A DNA stretch of 61,192 nucleotides from Myxococcales bacterium (GCA_012522445.1 JAAYKL010000061.1:1-61192), one strand, 5' to 3'; positions 28,531 through 41,354 are shown, numbered from the stretch's first letter. Translations and numbers: made by a program. The notes: a model not told the origin generated them from the letters alone.

Positions 28531-28550
28531 ACAGGTATCGGAATACCTGT
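28531..28550. promoter_or_regulatory. Perfect palindrome, candidate operator of hcp
   Basis: Arms ACAGGTAT and ATACCTGT are perfectly complementary around a 4-base centre CGGA. The site begins 13 bases after the predicted -10 of hcp and so would cover the transcription start, the position of a repressor site. It does not match the NsrR consensus I know. Confidence 0.5.
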
Positions 28551-28562
28551 TTGCAGAACGTG

Positions 28563-28591
28563 GTTATGTGTCTTTTGTGTGTGCTGTGCAA
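28563..28591 (-). promoter_or_regulatory. Candidate hcp promoter
   Basis: On the minus strand TTGCAC (28586-28591) and CATAAC (28563-28568) are 17 bp apart, with three and four of six matches. Confidence 0.35.
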
Positions 28592-28698
28592 GCATTATTT
28601 CGACAAAGCACCTTCATGAATGCAAAAAATGATATATTTATAGAATTGATGCTTATCGCCTACTTTACGCGTGGCTTTTGCGGCATCTGGAGGACCTT

Positions 28699-30609
<1,911 letters not shown>

Positions 30610-30737
30610 TCCCCCTGGGCTTGGCGACCGCCCTGCCCGCTCAAAGACTCCGCCACAGTTCATCCCCAAACGCGCGCCCTGACCGAATCTGCGCCGAATC
30701 TTTTTGTGTGTACGTCGTTGGTGGTGTTGGGACAAAG

Positions 30738-30763
30738 GGGGCCACCCCGGTGTGAGGGGCCCC
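30738..30763 (-). terminator. GC-rich hairpin between convergent genes
   Basis: GGGGCC (30738-30743) pairs with GGCCCC (30758-30763); CCCC and GGGG inside the loop can pair further. On the minus strand it lies 26 bases after the stop of the giant TPR gene and is followed by only a short T run (CTTTGT), so termination is plausible but not certain. Confidence 0.35.
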
Positions 30764-30788
30764 AGCGTTGTGTGGAGATGTGCGGGAA

Positions 30789-33700
30789 TCAGGTGCCGAT
30801 GAGGATGCCGAGGGTTTCGCGGAGCCGGAAGTACTCTTCGGAAACGCTGAAGAGCACCAGCTCTTTGATTTTGTCCTTGGGCGGGATGTCGTCCATGCCG
30901 CTGGTGTCGGTTTGGATCATCTTGGCCGCGGTTTCCAGGTCGTTGGCGAGCAGGAATCCGGCGCGACAAGCGGTCAACTCCAGGGTGCGAATCCACTTCT
31001 TGATATCGGCCTGTTCGCCGGACTGGACAAAGCGCGTTACCACTTTGCGCAAGCTCTCAATTTCCATTTGCGTCATGACCTGGCGCAATTGGCCGTGCCA
31101 CTGCTGCAACACCCCTGTGGGATCGTCGGGGATGGGAAATTCGGGCGCGCCGAGTTTCAAAGCCGCCAACATCAAGAGCTTGAGTTCGCCGTGCGTGGGA
31201 AGCACCCAGCGGATGTAGTGCTCGGGACGGTAGTAGGACAGGTGCTTGGTAATGAGGAAGAGGAGCTCCTGCGGTGTGTAACCGCTTAAGAGACTGGCAC
31301 CGCTGGCCGAGGCCATGGGCTCCGTGATGGCGAAGACCAAGCCGCCAGGGCGATCCTCTTGCAGATACAGTTCGGGCACCACGGGCAGGTTGATGACTTG
31401 GGCCGCATAGAAAAACGACTTGGAAAAGGTGAGCGTGTCGTTCATGGCGCGCTTTTCATTTTTCTTGAGGCCAAAGTTTTTCGCGGGCTGGATTTTCAAG
31501 GAGCGGATGCCCCGGGTGACCAGCTCGAAGATTTTGCCCATGTAGACGGACTCTTCGGGGTGAAAGAGGTCTTTCATCCAGCGCTCGTTGTCGAGGCGTG
31601 CCTGGGCGCGAATGGTGCCGCGCGTTTTGTACTGCTCGTAAAACCCCTGTTCTTCGGGATCGGCCTTGCCCAAGAAAGACAGCGTGGCACACAAACACCA
31701 CGCTTTGTCGTATTGCTTGTGTTCGAAATAAAGCCGTCGCAACGCCTTGTAGGAGTCGGCCTTGTAGGGATTTTTCTGAATGAGAATTTGATGTTCGGCC
31801 ACAGCCTCTTCGAGTTTGTTGGGCATGCGCGTGTACAGCTCTGCCAAAATCTCGTGCACGGTGATGTTGTCGGGATCCAGGGTGGACGCCATCTTGAAGG
31901 CTTCGGCAGCGGCTTCAAATTGCCCCATGCGCGTGCGATAAATTTCGCCCAAGAAGCGCCAGAGGTTGATCTCGAGATCGGGGCGCTCTTTGCCCTGTAG
32001 GCGTTTCAGCATGCGCCGGTAATTGCGCTCGAGTTCTTTCCAGTTCTTCTGCGTCGTCAAAATGCGATCGATGGCTTCAAACGCCTTTAGGTTCTCGATG
32101 CTCATATCCAGCGATTTGTTAAAGTACACAATCGCGTCGTCGGCATTGCGAATCTCATCGCGGTAGATCACGGCCATGCCGTAGTACATGCGCCCACGTC
32201 CTTCGTCACTCGCTTCCATTTCACAGACACGCTCAATGGTTTCCACCACTTTGGGCCATTGTTTGGTCGTCTGAAAAATGGGCAGCATCTTGTGCAAGAT
32301 GGGGCGGTTTTCGGGATCGAGCTCAGAGGCTTCGGTGTAAGCCTGCAACGCCTTTTGCGGGTTGCGCAAATTGTTTTGCCAAATATCGCCGATTTCTTCG
32401 TGCAGCTTGAATTGCTGCGCGCTGTCGTGCACGGCATCAATCAGGGCTTTCTTGAAGTGAATGACTTGCTCGAAGTTTTTCGCTTTCTCCTGAATGGCGA
32501 TCACGGCCTCAAGGGTTTTGATGTGCGCTGGATCTTGCTCCAACGCCTTATCAAACATGTTGAGTGCCTTGCGATCCTCTTTTACCTGGGCCTTGATGTC
32601 GCCCAGTCGGTAAAAGATTTCGACGATTTGCTCGCGGTCCTGCGTGTCTCGGTGGTTCACCAACACCATTTGATAGAGCTTAAAGGCCTTGTCCCAATCG
32701 CCATTGCGATACAGCGCATCGGCCAAGCTCAACAGGGTAGAGAGCTGTGTTGTGTCGGCATCATACGCGGACTGATAATGCACGATGGCTTTTTCGAGAT
32801 TGCCCAATTTATCGGCCACCAGGCCCGCTTTCTCGCGCAGGGGTAGCATCTCTTTGGCATCCCGTTTGCCGCCCAGCCGAACGAGCATGTCGAGCAAGCG
32901 CGATGCATCTTCCCATTGTTTGTTTTCGATATAGACATCGACCAATGGTTCGGCGGCATCCTGGTTATCCGCATCGCTCTTCAGCGCCTCTTCAAACCAG
33001 TGAACGGCGGTTTCGGGTTCGGACAACTTGTCGCGGTACAACACGCCGAGGTCGTATTGGAATTTGGAGCGATGGCGCACGTTCTCCGTGTAGCCTTGCA
33101 GTGCATCCAATGCCTTCGCTGCGGCCAACCATTCGCCCTCTTCCTCGTGAATGACGCGGAGCGCCGCCAAGGAAGACACGTGACTCGGCAAAATGTCCAA
33201 GGCAGAGCGGAAGTGCTCTACAGCGGTGTAGCGATCCATTAATTGGGTTTCATTGAGATTGCCCAGGCGATAATACAGATCGACCTTGAGGTCGGGGTCG
33301 GTCACAGAATCCGCCAATCGGCGCAATGTGTCGTGTGCAGACACCCAATCTTCGATTTTCTCTTGCAGTTTCGCCAGCTCGTCCAGCGCCTTTTCGTTGT
33401 CGGGATCGATATCGAGAATGGCCTTGAGCGCATCCATGGCGCGGTCGACATCTTGCAATTGCGCTGCGTAGACTTGAGCGATTTGCTCGTAAAGCGGGAT
33501 GCGTTCATCCACATCCAACAGGGCATCTACGTGCTTTTCCAGCGTGGCCACGAGGGCTTCCCAATTGCGCTCGCGTTGGTACAAGCGCTCCAAGCTCTCC
33601 AGCACCTGCGTGTTGGCCGGATCGATGTCCGCGGCCATCTCGAGTTTCTCAATGGCTTGTTCGGGTTTTACAAACTCGGTTTCGAGCATGGCTGCCGTGC

Positions 33701-36700
33701 GAGACAGCAATTCTACGCGCTCGCGTTCACTGGCGGCGTATTCGAGTTGCGTCTCCAACACCTCGTACAACTCAGGCCAGGCTTCCTTTTTGAGGTACAG
33801 GCGCTCAAGCCCCTTGAGGGACGGCGCATGGCTGGAATCCAAGGCGAGGTTTTGGCGGTACTCGGATACGGCAGCCCCGGAATCGTTGAGGTTTTCCTCG
33901 TAGATTTCGGCGATGCGCAAGCGTGTGGCAATAATGCTGTCCACGTCGGATTCGTCAATTCCCTCTACTTTGTGACGCAAAATGGGGATGAGTTCGTTCC
34001 AGTCCTCGGACGCGCGAAAGATTTTTTCGAGTGCGCGCAACGCGCTCTCCATGCCGGAATCGATGCTGAGGGCTTCTTTGTACACCCGGCGCGCCTCTGG
34101 AATGTCGTCGAGATAATCGAGGTACACCTCGCCCAGATCTGCCAAGGCCAGTTTGCGCGTCTCCGGATTGTCGTCGTGCTCAGCGGCATGCTTTAAAACG
34201 GTAACCAGCTCTGGCCACTGCTGGGCGTCGCGATAGACAGCCCCCATGGCGCGATATGCCGCAGCGTTGTGGACATCGAGGGAGATGATGTTTTGGAAGT
34301 ACTGAATGGCCAAGACGGGGTTGCCAACGGAGACGTACCATTTTCCGATAATCAACGAGAGGTCGATTTGGGTGCGGATGTTGGCGTCGTTCATCGCCTG
34401 GGTGAGCAACATATTGGCGGCACCGATGAGCTCGTCCCATTTGTGGGTTGCCGCAGTGAGGCGCTCCAAGTGCGCCAGCGTGGCCTCGTTGGTGTAGTCG
34501 ACGCTAAACGCCTGATACATGGCATTGAACGCGTCTTCTTCTTGCATCAAGCGCGTCTCGTAGATGTCGGCAGCCAGGTGAATCAAGCGCACGTGTTCGG
34601 AGACGTCTTCAACGTGCGTCAAGCGCTCCGAATACAGTTGGATCAATTCTTCCCAGGACTCCTCTTCGTTCATAATGGCCGACGCCCGCTCAAACGCATG
34701 TTCGTGCAAGGGGGCAACGCGCAAAATGTTCAGATAAGAGTCTTTGGAGCGCAGGGGCTGCGCCAATTCATCTTCCAGGGTGGCGGCTTGTCGGAGCCAG
34801 GTTTCGATTTGCTCGTCGCTTTCGAGCAGCTCAGCTTTGCGCCCCAGTGTGAGGACAAATTCTTCCCAGGATTCCTCTTGGGCATAGAGTTGTTCCAAGG
34901 CCATCAAGGGTTGCATATCAGATGGATCAACGCTAGATGCGCGCTCCCAAACATTGATGGCGTCAAAGGGGCGCTCCATGACATCGGAGAGGATGCGACC
35001 CAATTTGGCGTAGTACGCCTTGAGTTCTTCGAGTTCGAATTGGCTGGCGCCCACTTCGATGAGGCGTTCGAGGGTGTCGATTAAATCTTCCCAATCCTTG
35101 TTGGACTCGTAGATGTTGGCGATGGCCTTCAGGGCGGGGATGTTTTCAATGTCGATCGACAAAACATTTTGCCAATTGTCGAGCGCATTTCGATCGCGCT
35201 CAAGGTGTTCGCCCCAAACGGTGCCCAACTGGCTGTAAATGCGAATGCGTGCGGTGTCATCATCGCAGATGCCAACGGCGCGTTCGAGCACTTCGACCAG
35301 CTCTGACCAGTTTTGTGTGCGAGCGTAGAGCTGTCCCAAGGCCTCCAGAGCGCGGGACTCTTCGCCGAGCAGCTCCAGCACGCGGTGCCACAAGTGGGTC
35401 GCAGATTCGATGTCGTCCAAGCACTCGGATGCCAAGGTGGCCATTTTGGCGGACAACTCGCCCAGGTCGCCATCCGATGAAAGGACCGGGGTCATTTTTT
35501 CGTAGACGGCATACAGATTCGACCAATCTTCTCTGTCGGCATAAATTACTTCTAGGCGTTCCAATGATTCGAGGTGGTCGGGTTGCAGCTCATCGACAAT
35601 GCGATGATAGGCCACGCGCGCTTTCTCGGTTTCGTCGAGCTGGGTGGCCAAAACATCCCCCATGCGAAAGATGCTGTCCACGCGATCGGCGTCCGCGGGC
35701 TCGGTCTTGGCGCGCAATTCCAAAATCCCCACCAACCGCTCCCACTCCATGTATTGCGTGTAGATGCGGTCCAAATCATGCAGGACCTCGAGGTCGGTGG
35801 CATCGAGTTCGAGGGAGGCGCGCAACGCTTGCTCGGCACGCGCCACATCATGCAATTCCTCTTCGGCCGCCCGCGCCATGCGCTTGGCGACAATTTTTTT
35901 CGTGTCGACATCTTCACATTGCGCAAACACCTGCTGGTACACGGTGAACAAGTCGTTCCATCCGTCGATGGCAGCGGCCAAACGCTCGATATCCTCCCCG
36001 GTCTTTTCGTCCAAGGGGGATTCGGAAAAAGCGCGGCAATACCAATTGAAGGCCTCGACCGGATCAAAGAGCTTCTCTTCTAGTGTTTCTGCAATGCGGT
36101 GTTGCAGCGCCAAGCGCTCGTCTACATCGGCGATGTCTTCGAGTTGTTTTTCGTAGAGGCCCACCAACTTGCCCCACTCGCCTTGCATGCGGAGCAAGGG
36201 TTCGAGGATTTCGGTGATGGCAGCGCGGTGTTCTCCCTGCGAAAACAGCATCTCCAGCGCTGAGATCGAGCGTTCGTGCTCGGGCTCCGTGGCGAGGATT
36301 TCGCGGTAAACCTCAACGGCCCTCTCCAGGTTTTCGAGCTCGTGCTGGTAGAGTTGTCCCAAGCGAAACTGTACATCCAAGCTCTCTTCTGGGTCCTGGG
36401 CCAGCAGGGCTTCTTTTTGCAAGATATCCGCCAACGCATCCCACTTTTCGGAGAGTTGGTAGAGTTTGTCCAAATGATGAATGGCTTCGGCATTTTCGGG
36501 ATCCAACGACAACACCGTAACAAAGCGCGCAATGGCATCCTCGCCCTTATCGAGGCGCTCTTCGTAAATGGCGGCAACGCGCAGTCCCAATGCAATGGCC
36601 ACTTGCTCGTCATCGAGATCGGCGAGTTGTGCGTCGATGAGGCGGGCGTAATCCTCGAAGCGATTCAGGCGCTCGGCCAAATCATCCAAGGACATCAGTG

Positions 36701-39700
36701 TTTTTTCGTTTTCGAGGTCGAGGGGCAGCGCACGCGCATAGGCATCAAACGCCTCGCCGGGAGCGTCTAGGTGAAGTTCGCTTTCGAGCACGCCAGCGGC
36801 CTGGTGCAGCAATTCGACTTGTTGCCAAGCATCGTCGGCATTGCGCAACCGCACTTCCAAAAGCGCGATGAGCTTTCGCCACTCGGCCAAATCCTGGTAG
36901 AGGGGCTCCAAAACCTCTGCGGCCAACAAGGGCTCGCGCTCTCCTTGCAACAGCTCTTCGAGCAGGGCAAGTGACGGGGCGTGATCCGGAGAAATGGAAA
37001 GGATATCGCGTAGATACTCCACAGAACGCGGCACATCGTCTAAGTGACGCACATAGAGTTCTGCGATGCGGTATTTAAAGGAGATCGCTTCGTCGGGATC
37101 ATGTACCAGTTGGATCTCACGCTCCAAAATGGAGAGGAGGTCCGGCCACTCTTCGGCCTCGGTAAACAGAATGTCCAGCCGTTGTACCGCTTGAAAGTCA
37201 TCGGGATCGAATTCCAGAATGCGCTGGTAGGTCGTGATGGCTTTGCGCACATCATTTAATTCGCGCTCGTACATCGCACCGAGTACGTAGAGGACGTCTT
37301 TTTTGTCGTCGGGAGAATCCAGCAAATCAACTTTGCGGTTGTAGATTTCCTGCAGTTCTTCCCAACGCTCTTGTCGGAGATAAATGCCCTCGAGCTGTGC
37401 AATGGCGCGCAGGTCATCTTCGTCAATTTCGAGGATGCGCAAGTAGACTTCCACGGCGCGGTCGGTGTTTTCGAGCAGTTCTTCGTAAATTTGGCTGGCT
37501 TTGAACAGGAGGTCTTTTTGCTCCTCCAAATCGGGAATGATCTCAACTTTTTTGAGATAAATCGCGGCCAAATCCTCGTAGTTTTCTTCGAGTTGATAGG
37601 CGGTCTCCAGGCTGGTGGCCGCATCGAGGTTCATGGGATCAATGCCCAACACTTCGCGATAATGGCGTATGGCGCAAGGCGTGTCCTGCAGTTGGGACTC
37701 GCAGATGGCGGCGATGGACATGTGGTAGAGCACCGCGAGATCCGCGGCGTCTAGCCCGGCAACCACTTCCTCATAAAGGGCAACCAACTCTTTGAGGAGG
37801 TTGAGGACGCGGGCCAAGCGCTCCAAATCATCGCGTGTGCGCTCGGATGTGGGGTCTGTGCGCAGCGCTTTCGAGAGTGCCTGGAATGCTTTTTCGGGTT
37901 CGTCGCCTGCATTTTCGTAGAGATCGCTGATTTCGTGGAGCAATTCGACGCAGCGCCCCGCATCATCGGCCAACTGAATCATGATTTCGTACACCGCGAC
38001 GAGTTTTTCCCATTGCCCCAAGCTGCGGTAAATCGGTTCGAGGATTTCGGCGACGTCTTGCTGCACTTCGGCGTTATCCAGCATGGCTTCCAACGCAGAA
38101 ATGGCGGCGTCGTTTTCGAGGTCGAGATCCAGTACTTCGCGGTAGACATCAATGGCAGCAGAAGTTTCGCTCAAGTAGGCTTCTTGCAAGCCCGCCAAGC
38201 GGAGTTTCAGTGAAATGATATTGCTGACATCCGCTTCTAAGGAGAGCTGTTGTTGCAGGTTGTCGGCAAGGTCGGCCCACTTCTCGGTGTGTGTGAACAG
38301 GCGATCTAGAGATTGCAGGGCGTCGAGGTCGGCGGGATCCAGCAGGAGCAGCTCTTTCATGCTGGCAATGGCTTCGTCGTGTTTTTCGAGCATGTCCTCA
38401 AAAATCATCGCCATTTGCCGGTAGACCTGTGCCTTTTCAGTGGCGTCACTGCTCACGTCGACTTTGATGCGCAAAACGTCGATCAAATCGGCCCATTTTT
38501 CTTCTCGGCTATAGATTTGCTCCAGCGCAGCGATGGCTTCGGCGTCGCGTTGGTCGATGTGCAATGCTGCGCGATAGGCGCGCACGGCGGCTTCGGTGTT
38601 GTCGAGCTGTGCATCGTAAATGCGCGCTGCTTTCATCCACAATTCGCGCGCGTGCACTGGGTCCTGGGCCGCGGCGGCGCCGGGCTCCAGCACGGAGACA
38701 AACTGTTCCCATGTGTCTTCAATGGCGGCGATGGCTTCGAGCTGTTCCAGGGCGTCGACGCGATCGGGAGCGAGCGAAAAGGCTTGGCTGTAGGCCTGAA
38801 ACGCCCGGGCAGAATCGCTGAGATTTTGCCCACATACAGCGCCGATCTTCATCAACAGCTCGTACTTATCCAGCGCATCGGATGAAGCTTGCACCAGTAT
38901 TTCATCGACGCGAACCAGCTTCTCCCACTCGGAGGCTTCTTCATAGATGGGGGACAGAATTTCGGCCGCCTGGGGCGCGCAGTCCGCGTTGTCGAGCAGG
39001 CCCTCAAGGGCAGCCGTTGCGCCGCTGTGTTCCGGCAACAAAGCGAGTACGTCGCGATACGCCTCCAACGCTTTGGGCGCTTCATTCATATGGACTTCGA
39101 GCACCTGTCCCAGGCGATAACGCAGATCGCCCTCCTCCTCGGAACTCTCGGCACCGAGCGCGAGTTCTCGCTGGAGCACCGACGCGAGCTGGGGCCAGTT
39201 TTCGCCGCGCAAATAGAGCCGGTCCATGGCGCGCAGCGCCCGAAGCTCATCGCCTGCCATGTCGACGATTTGTTCATAGACCGCAATGGCCTTACTCGGG
39301 TCGTCGATTTCTTCTTCCCAGAGCATGGCTTGGTTGTAAAAAATTTCCTTGCGCTCGTCGTCATCCGCCGCCAACTCAATGCGCTTGGCGTAAATGTCCA
39401 TGAGTTCTTCGAAGCGCCCCATCTGCGCGAAAATGCGCTCCAGGGCAAAGACGGCCTTGGCGTTTTGGGGATCGACGGCGAGGATTTCCTCGTGGTGTTT
39501 CAGGGCTTCTTCGGGTCGGTTGAGTTCATCGCTTAAGACGCGGGCCATGCGCAGGCGAAAATCGACCTGTTGCGTTGCGTCATCGGCGTTTTCACTCAGG
39601 TTTCGATAGGCTTCGGCCACGTCTTCCCAGCGACCGGCCTGCCCCGCCACGCGCTCCACGTTGTCTTGAATGTCGCCATCTGTCGGATGCATGGAGAACG

Positions 39701-41264
39701 CATTGAAATAGTTTTCGAATGCGCGGGCAAAGTCGCTTAAATCGTTTTCGGCAATGCGGCCGATGCGCAAAATCAACGCCTGACGGGCATCGTCATCGGA
39801 CTCATGGGCCAGGCGCACCTCCAGCGCGGTGGAGAGTTTTGCGGGCTCATCCCCGGCCTCTTCGTAGATGGGAATTAACAATTCGGCCACTTCGAGGTTG
39901 TTGGGATCGACCGTTAGCGCGGTTTCGTAAGCCGCCGTGGCGCGATCGGGGCGCTCTCGTTTGTCCCGGTAGAGTTCCGCCACCTTGAAGTACATGGAAA
40001 TGCGCGCTTCGGTGGCCAAATCTTCTTTTTCGGCTTCGCGTTCCAAGACGCGGATCAATTCGTCCCATTTTTCGCTGACGGCGTAAAAAGCCTCCAGCTC
40101 GTCCCAGGCTTGGGTGGCGATGTAGCGGCGCCGCAGTTGGTCTTGGGCGCGGCGGTCATCGGGGTTCAGCTCGACCAAGGCTTTCCAGGCCACAATGGCG
40201 CGATCATCATCGCCGATGCGATCGCCGTAGACATTGCCCAGTTTTTGCCAGATGGCGGTCTGCTCGGCTGCGTCCATGGTTTGCTCGAGTTGTTTTTCGA
40301 GCAGAACAGCGAGTTTTTCCCATTCTTTGCCGCGTTCGTAGAACTGCACCAGCTCGGCCATGGCCTCGGCGTTTTCGGCGTCGAGTTGCAGCACATCTTC
40401 CCAGAGCGGAATGCACGTGGGGGGCTTTTTCACCTTGTCGGAGGCGAGGCGTGCAATCTCAAGGACCGCAGCAATGCGCTCGTCGGGATTGTCGATGAGC
40501 GAGGCTTGCCGTTGCATCACATCGACCAGTTTTTCCCAGTCGCGGCGTTTCTCGTACATCTCCTTTAAGAATTCGATGGCTTGCTCGTGATGCGGATCGG
40601 CCTCCAGCACCTGCTCGAAGGCCTTGATGGCTTCGGCTTGGTTGGAAAAACGCTGTAAAAAGAGCTGGGCCACCCGCAGCCAGATTTCGACGCGCTCAAC
40701 GGGATCGGTGAGCAACTCTCCGTGGGCTTTTAAGACTTTGACCAGGTCTGGCCAGCGCTCCATGCTTTCGTACTTTTGCGCTGCGGCTTCGAGGACAGGC
40801 AGGTAATCGCCCTGGGCGCGGATAATGCTTTGATAGGTATTTACGGTCATGACGTCTTGCTTCAGGTATTCGTCGTAAACCTTGGCAAGTCGCATGTTGG
40901 TCGCGATGAACGCCGGCATGTTTTCGGTGGAGCGCGCATTGCGTTTCAAGAAATCGGCGAAGGCCGCCCATTTTTCGGTTTGGGCGTACAGGGACTCCAG
41001 TTCGTCGAGGATGATGGGGTGTCCCGGCGCTTTTTCGAAGAGCTCCTGCCAGGTTTTGATCCCTTGTTCCGGGTCGGCGCTCCCCTCCTGCAACGCGGCC
41101 TCAAAGGCGTCTATTAAGTCCGCCGGTATCGCGCGATCTATTTCCAGCGCTGCGACAACCGCTTCGGGGGATGTGTCCTGGGATTCTGCGCTGTTGTCGT
41201 TTACATCCGAGTCATCTTGTGTATCCAGTAGATCATTCACGTCCGCATCCCAAAGGTATTTCAT
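30789..41264 (-). CDS. Giant tetratricopeptide-repeat protein (3491 aa)
   Basis: One uninterrupted frame of 10.5 kb. After an acidic start (~1-35) nearly the whole length to ~3160 is built of TPR-like helical pairs arranged in ~100-residue modules with the recurring pattern W..L...LE......D......R.A.IYE..L.D...A...Y...L.ldP....A...LE.LY, on the order of 30 modules. The C-terminal ~330 residues differ: they contain LFLITKHLSYYRPEHYIRWVLPTHGELKLLMLAALKLG and no HExxH or other catalytic motif. No signal peptide or membrane segment, so probably a cytoplasmic scaffold. RBS AGGAG precedes the ATG. The TPR protein 90 bp upstream and the HEAT protein before it point the same way and are likely co-transcribed. 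Function unknown. Confidence 0.9.
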   Translation of the reverse strand: MKYLWDADVNDLLDTQDDSDVNDNSAESQDTSPEAVVAALEIDRAIPADLIDAFEAALQEGSADPEQGIKTWQELFEKAPGHPIILDELESLYAQTEKWAAFADFLKRNARSTENMPAFIATNMRLAKVYDEYLKQDVMTVNTYQSIIRAQGDYLPVLEAAAQKYESMERWPDLVKVLKAHGELLTDPVERVEIWLRVAQLFLQRFSNQAEAIKAFEQVLEADPHHEQAIEFLKEMYEKRRDWEKLVDVMQRQASLIDNPDERIAAVLEIARLASDKVKKPPTCIPLWEDVLQLDAENAEAMAELVQFYERGKEWEKLAVLLEKQLEQTMDAAEQTAIWQKLGNVYGDRIGDDDRAIVAWKALVELNPDDRRAQDQLRRRYIATQAWDELEAFYAVSEKWDELIRVLEREAEKEDLATEARISMYFKVAELYRDKRERPDRATAAYETALTVDPNNLEVAELLIPIYEEAGDEPAKLSTALEVRLAHESDDDARQALILRIGRIAENDLSDFARAFENYFNAFSMHPTDGDIQDNVERVAGQAGRWEDVAEAYRNLSENADDATQQVDFRLRMARVLSDELNRPEEALKHHEEILAVDPQNAKAVFALERIFAQMGRFEELMDIYAKRIELAADDDERKEIFYNQAMLWEEEIDDPSKAIAVYEQIVDMAGDELRALRAMDRLYLRGENWPQLASVLQRELALGAESSEEEGDLRYRLGQVLEVHMNEAPKALEAYRDVLALLPEHSGATAALEGLLDNADCAPQAAEILSPIYEEASEWEKLVRVDEILVQASSDALDKYELLMKIGAVCGQNLSDSARAFQAYSQAFSLAPDRVDALEQLEAIAAIEDTWEQFVSVLEPGAAAAQDPVHARELWMKAARIYDAQLDNTEAAVRAYRAALHIDQRDAEAIAALEQIYSREEKWADLIDVLRIKVDVSSDATEKAQVYRQMAMIFEDMLEKHDEAIASMKELLLLDPADLDALQSLDRLFTHTEKWADLADNLQQQLSLEADVSNIISLKLRLAGLQEAYLSETSAAIDVYREVLDLDLENDAAISALEAMLDNAEVQQDVAEILEPIYRSLGQWEKLVAVYEIMIQLADDAGRCVELLHEISDLYENAGDEPEKAFQALSKALRTDPTSERTRDDLERLARVLNLLKELVALYEEVVAGLDAADLAVLYHMSIAAICESQLQDTPCAIRHYREVLGIDPMNLDAATSLETAYQLEENYEDLAAIYLKKVEIIPDLEEQKDLLFKASQIYEELLENTDRAVEVYLRILEIDEDDLRAIAQLEGIYLRQERWEELQEIYNRKVDLLDSPDDKKDVLYVLGAMYERELNDVRKAITTYQRILEFDPDDFQAVQRLDILFTEAEEWPDLLSILEREIQLVHDPDEAISFKYRIAELYVRHLDDVPRSVEYLRDILSISPDHAPSLALLEELLQGEREPLLAAEVLEPLYQDLAEWRKLIALLEVRLRNADDAWQQVELLHQAAGVLESELHLDAPGEAFDAYARALPLDLENEKTLMSLDDLAERLNRFEDYARLIDAQLADLDDEQVAIALGLRVAAIYEERLDKGEDAIARFVTVLSLDPENAEAIHHLDKLYQLSEKWDALADILQKEALLAQDPEESLDVQFRLGQLYQHELENLERAVEVYREILATEPEHERSISALEMLFSQGEHRAAITEILEPLLRMQGEWGKLVGLYEKQLEDIADVDERLALQHRIAETLEEKLFDPVEAFNWYCRAFSESPLDEKTGEDIERLAAAIDGWNDLFTVYQQVFAQCEDVDTKKIVAKRMARAAEEELHDVARAEQALRASLELDATDLEVLHDLDRIYTQYMEWERLVGILELRAKTEPADADRVDSIFRMGDVLATQLDETEKARVAYHRIVDELQPDHLESLERLEVIYADREDWSNLYAVYEKMTPVLSSDGDLGELSAKMATLASECLDDIESATHLWHRVLELLGEESRALEALGQLYARTQNWSELVEVLERAVGICDDDTARIRIYSQLGTVWGEHLERDRNALDNWQNVLSIDIENIPALKAIANIYESNKDWEDLIDTLERLIEVGASQFELEELKAYYAKLGRILSDVMERPFDAINVWERASSVDPSDMQPLMALEQLYAQEESWEEFVLTLGRKAELLESDEQIETWLRQAATLEDELAQPLRSKDSYLNILRVAPLHEHAFERASAIMNEEESWEELIQLYSERLTHVEDVSEHVRLIHLAADIYETRLMQEEDAFNAMYQAFSVDYTNEATLAHLERLTAATHKWDELIGAANMLLTQAMNDANIRTQIDLSLIIGKWYVSVGNPVLAIQYFQNIISLDVHNAAAYRAMGAVYRDAQQWPELVTVLKHAAEHDDNPETRKLALADLGEVYLDYLDDIPEARRVYKEALSIDSGMESALRALEKIFRASEDWNELIPILRHKVEGIDESDVDSIIATRLRIAEIYEENLNDSGAAVSEYRQNLALDSSHAPSLKGLERLYLKKEAWPELYEVLETQLEYAASERERVELLSRTAAMLETEFVKPEQAIEKLEMAADIDPANTQVLESLERLYQRERNWEALVATLEKHVDALLDVDERIPLYEQIAQVYAAQLQDVDRAMDALKAILDIDPDNEKALDELAKLQEKIEDWVSAHDTLRRLADSVTDPDLKVDLYYRLGNLNETQLMDRYTAVEHFRSALDILPSHVSSLAALRVIHEEEGEWLAAAKALDALQGYTENVRHRSKFQYDLGVLYRDKLSEPETAVHWFEEALKSDADNQDAAEPLVDVYIENKQWEDASRLLDMLVRLGGKRDAKEMLPLREKAGLVADKLGNLEKAIVHYQSAYDADTTQLSTLLSLADALYRNGDWDKAFKLYQMVLVNHRDTQDREQIVEIFYRLGDIKAQVKEDRKALNMFDKALEQDPAHIKTLEAVIAIQEKAKNFEQVIHFKKALIDAVHDSAQQFKLHEEIGDIWQNNLRNPQKALQAYTEASELDPENRPILHKMLPIFQTTKQWPKVVETIERVCEMEASDEGRGRMYYGMAVIYRDEIRNADDAIVYFNKSLDMSIENLKAFEAIDRILTTQKNWKELERNYRRMLKRLQGKERPDLEINLWRFLGEIYRTRMGQFEAAAEAFKMASTLDPDNITVHEILAELYTRMPNKLEEAVAEHQILIQKNPYKADSYKALRRLYFEHKQYDKAWCLCATLSFLGKADPEEQGFYEQYKTRGTIRAQARLDNERWMKDLFHPEESVYMGKIFELVTRGIRSLKIQPAKNFGLKKNEKRAMNDTLTFSKSFFYAAQVINLPVVPELYLQEDRPGGLVFAITEPMASASGASLLSGYTPQELLFLITKHLSYYRPEHYIRWVLPTHGELKLLMLAALKLGAPEFPIPDDPTGVLQQWHGQLRQVMTQMEIESLRKVVTRFVQSGEQADIKKWIRTLELTACRAGFLLANDLETAAKMIQTDTSGMDDIPPKDKIKELVLFSVSEEYFRLRETLGILIGT

Positions 41265-41354
41265 CTGCTTCTCCTCAAAATTTCAGCGGCATCCGCGATT
41301 GCCGATTCATGTTCGCCCCAATTGGTATTTGTCCGAAAGTGCGTGTTTCGTGCG

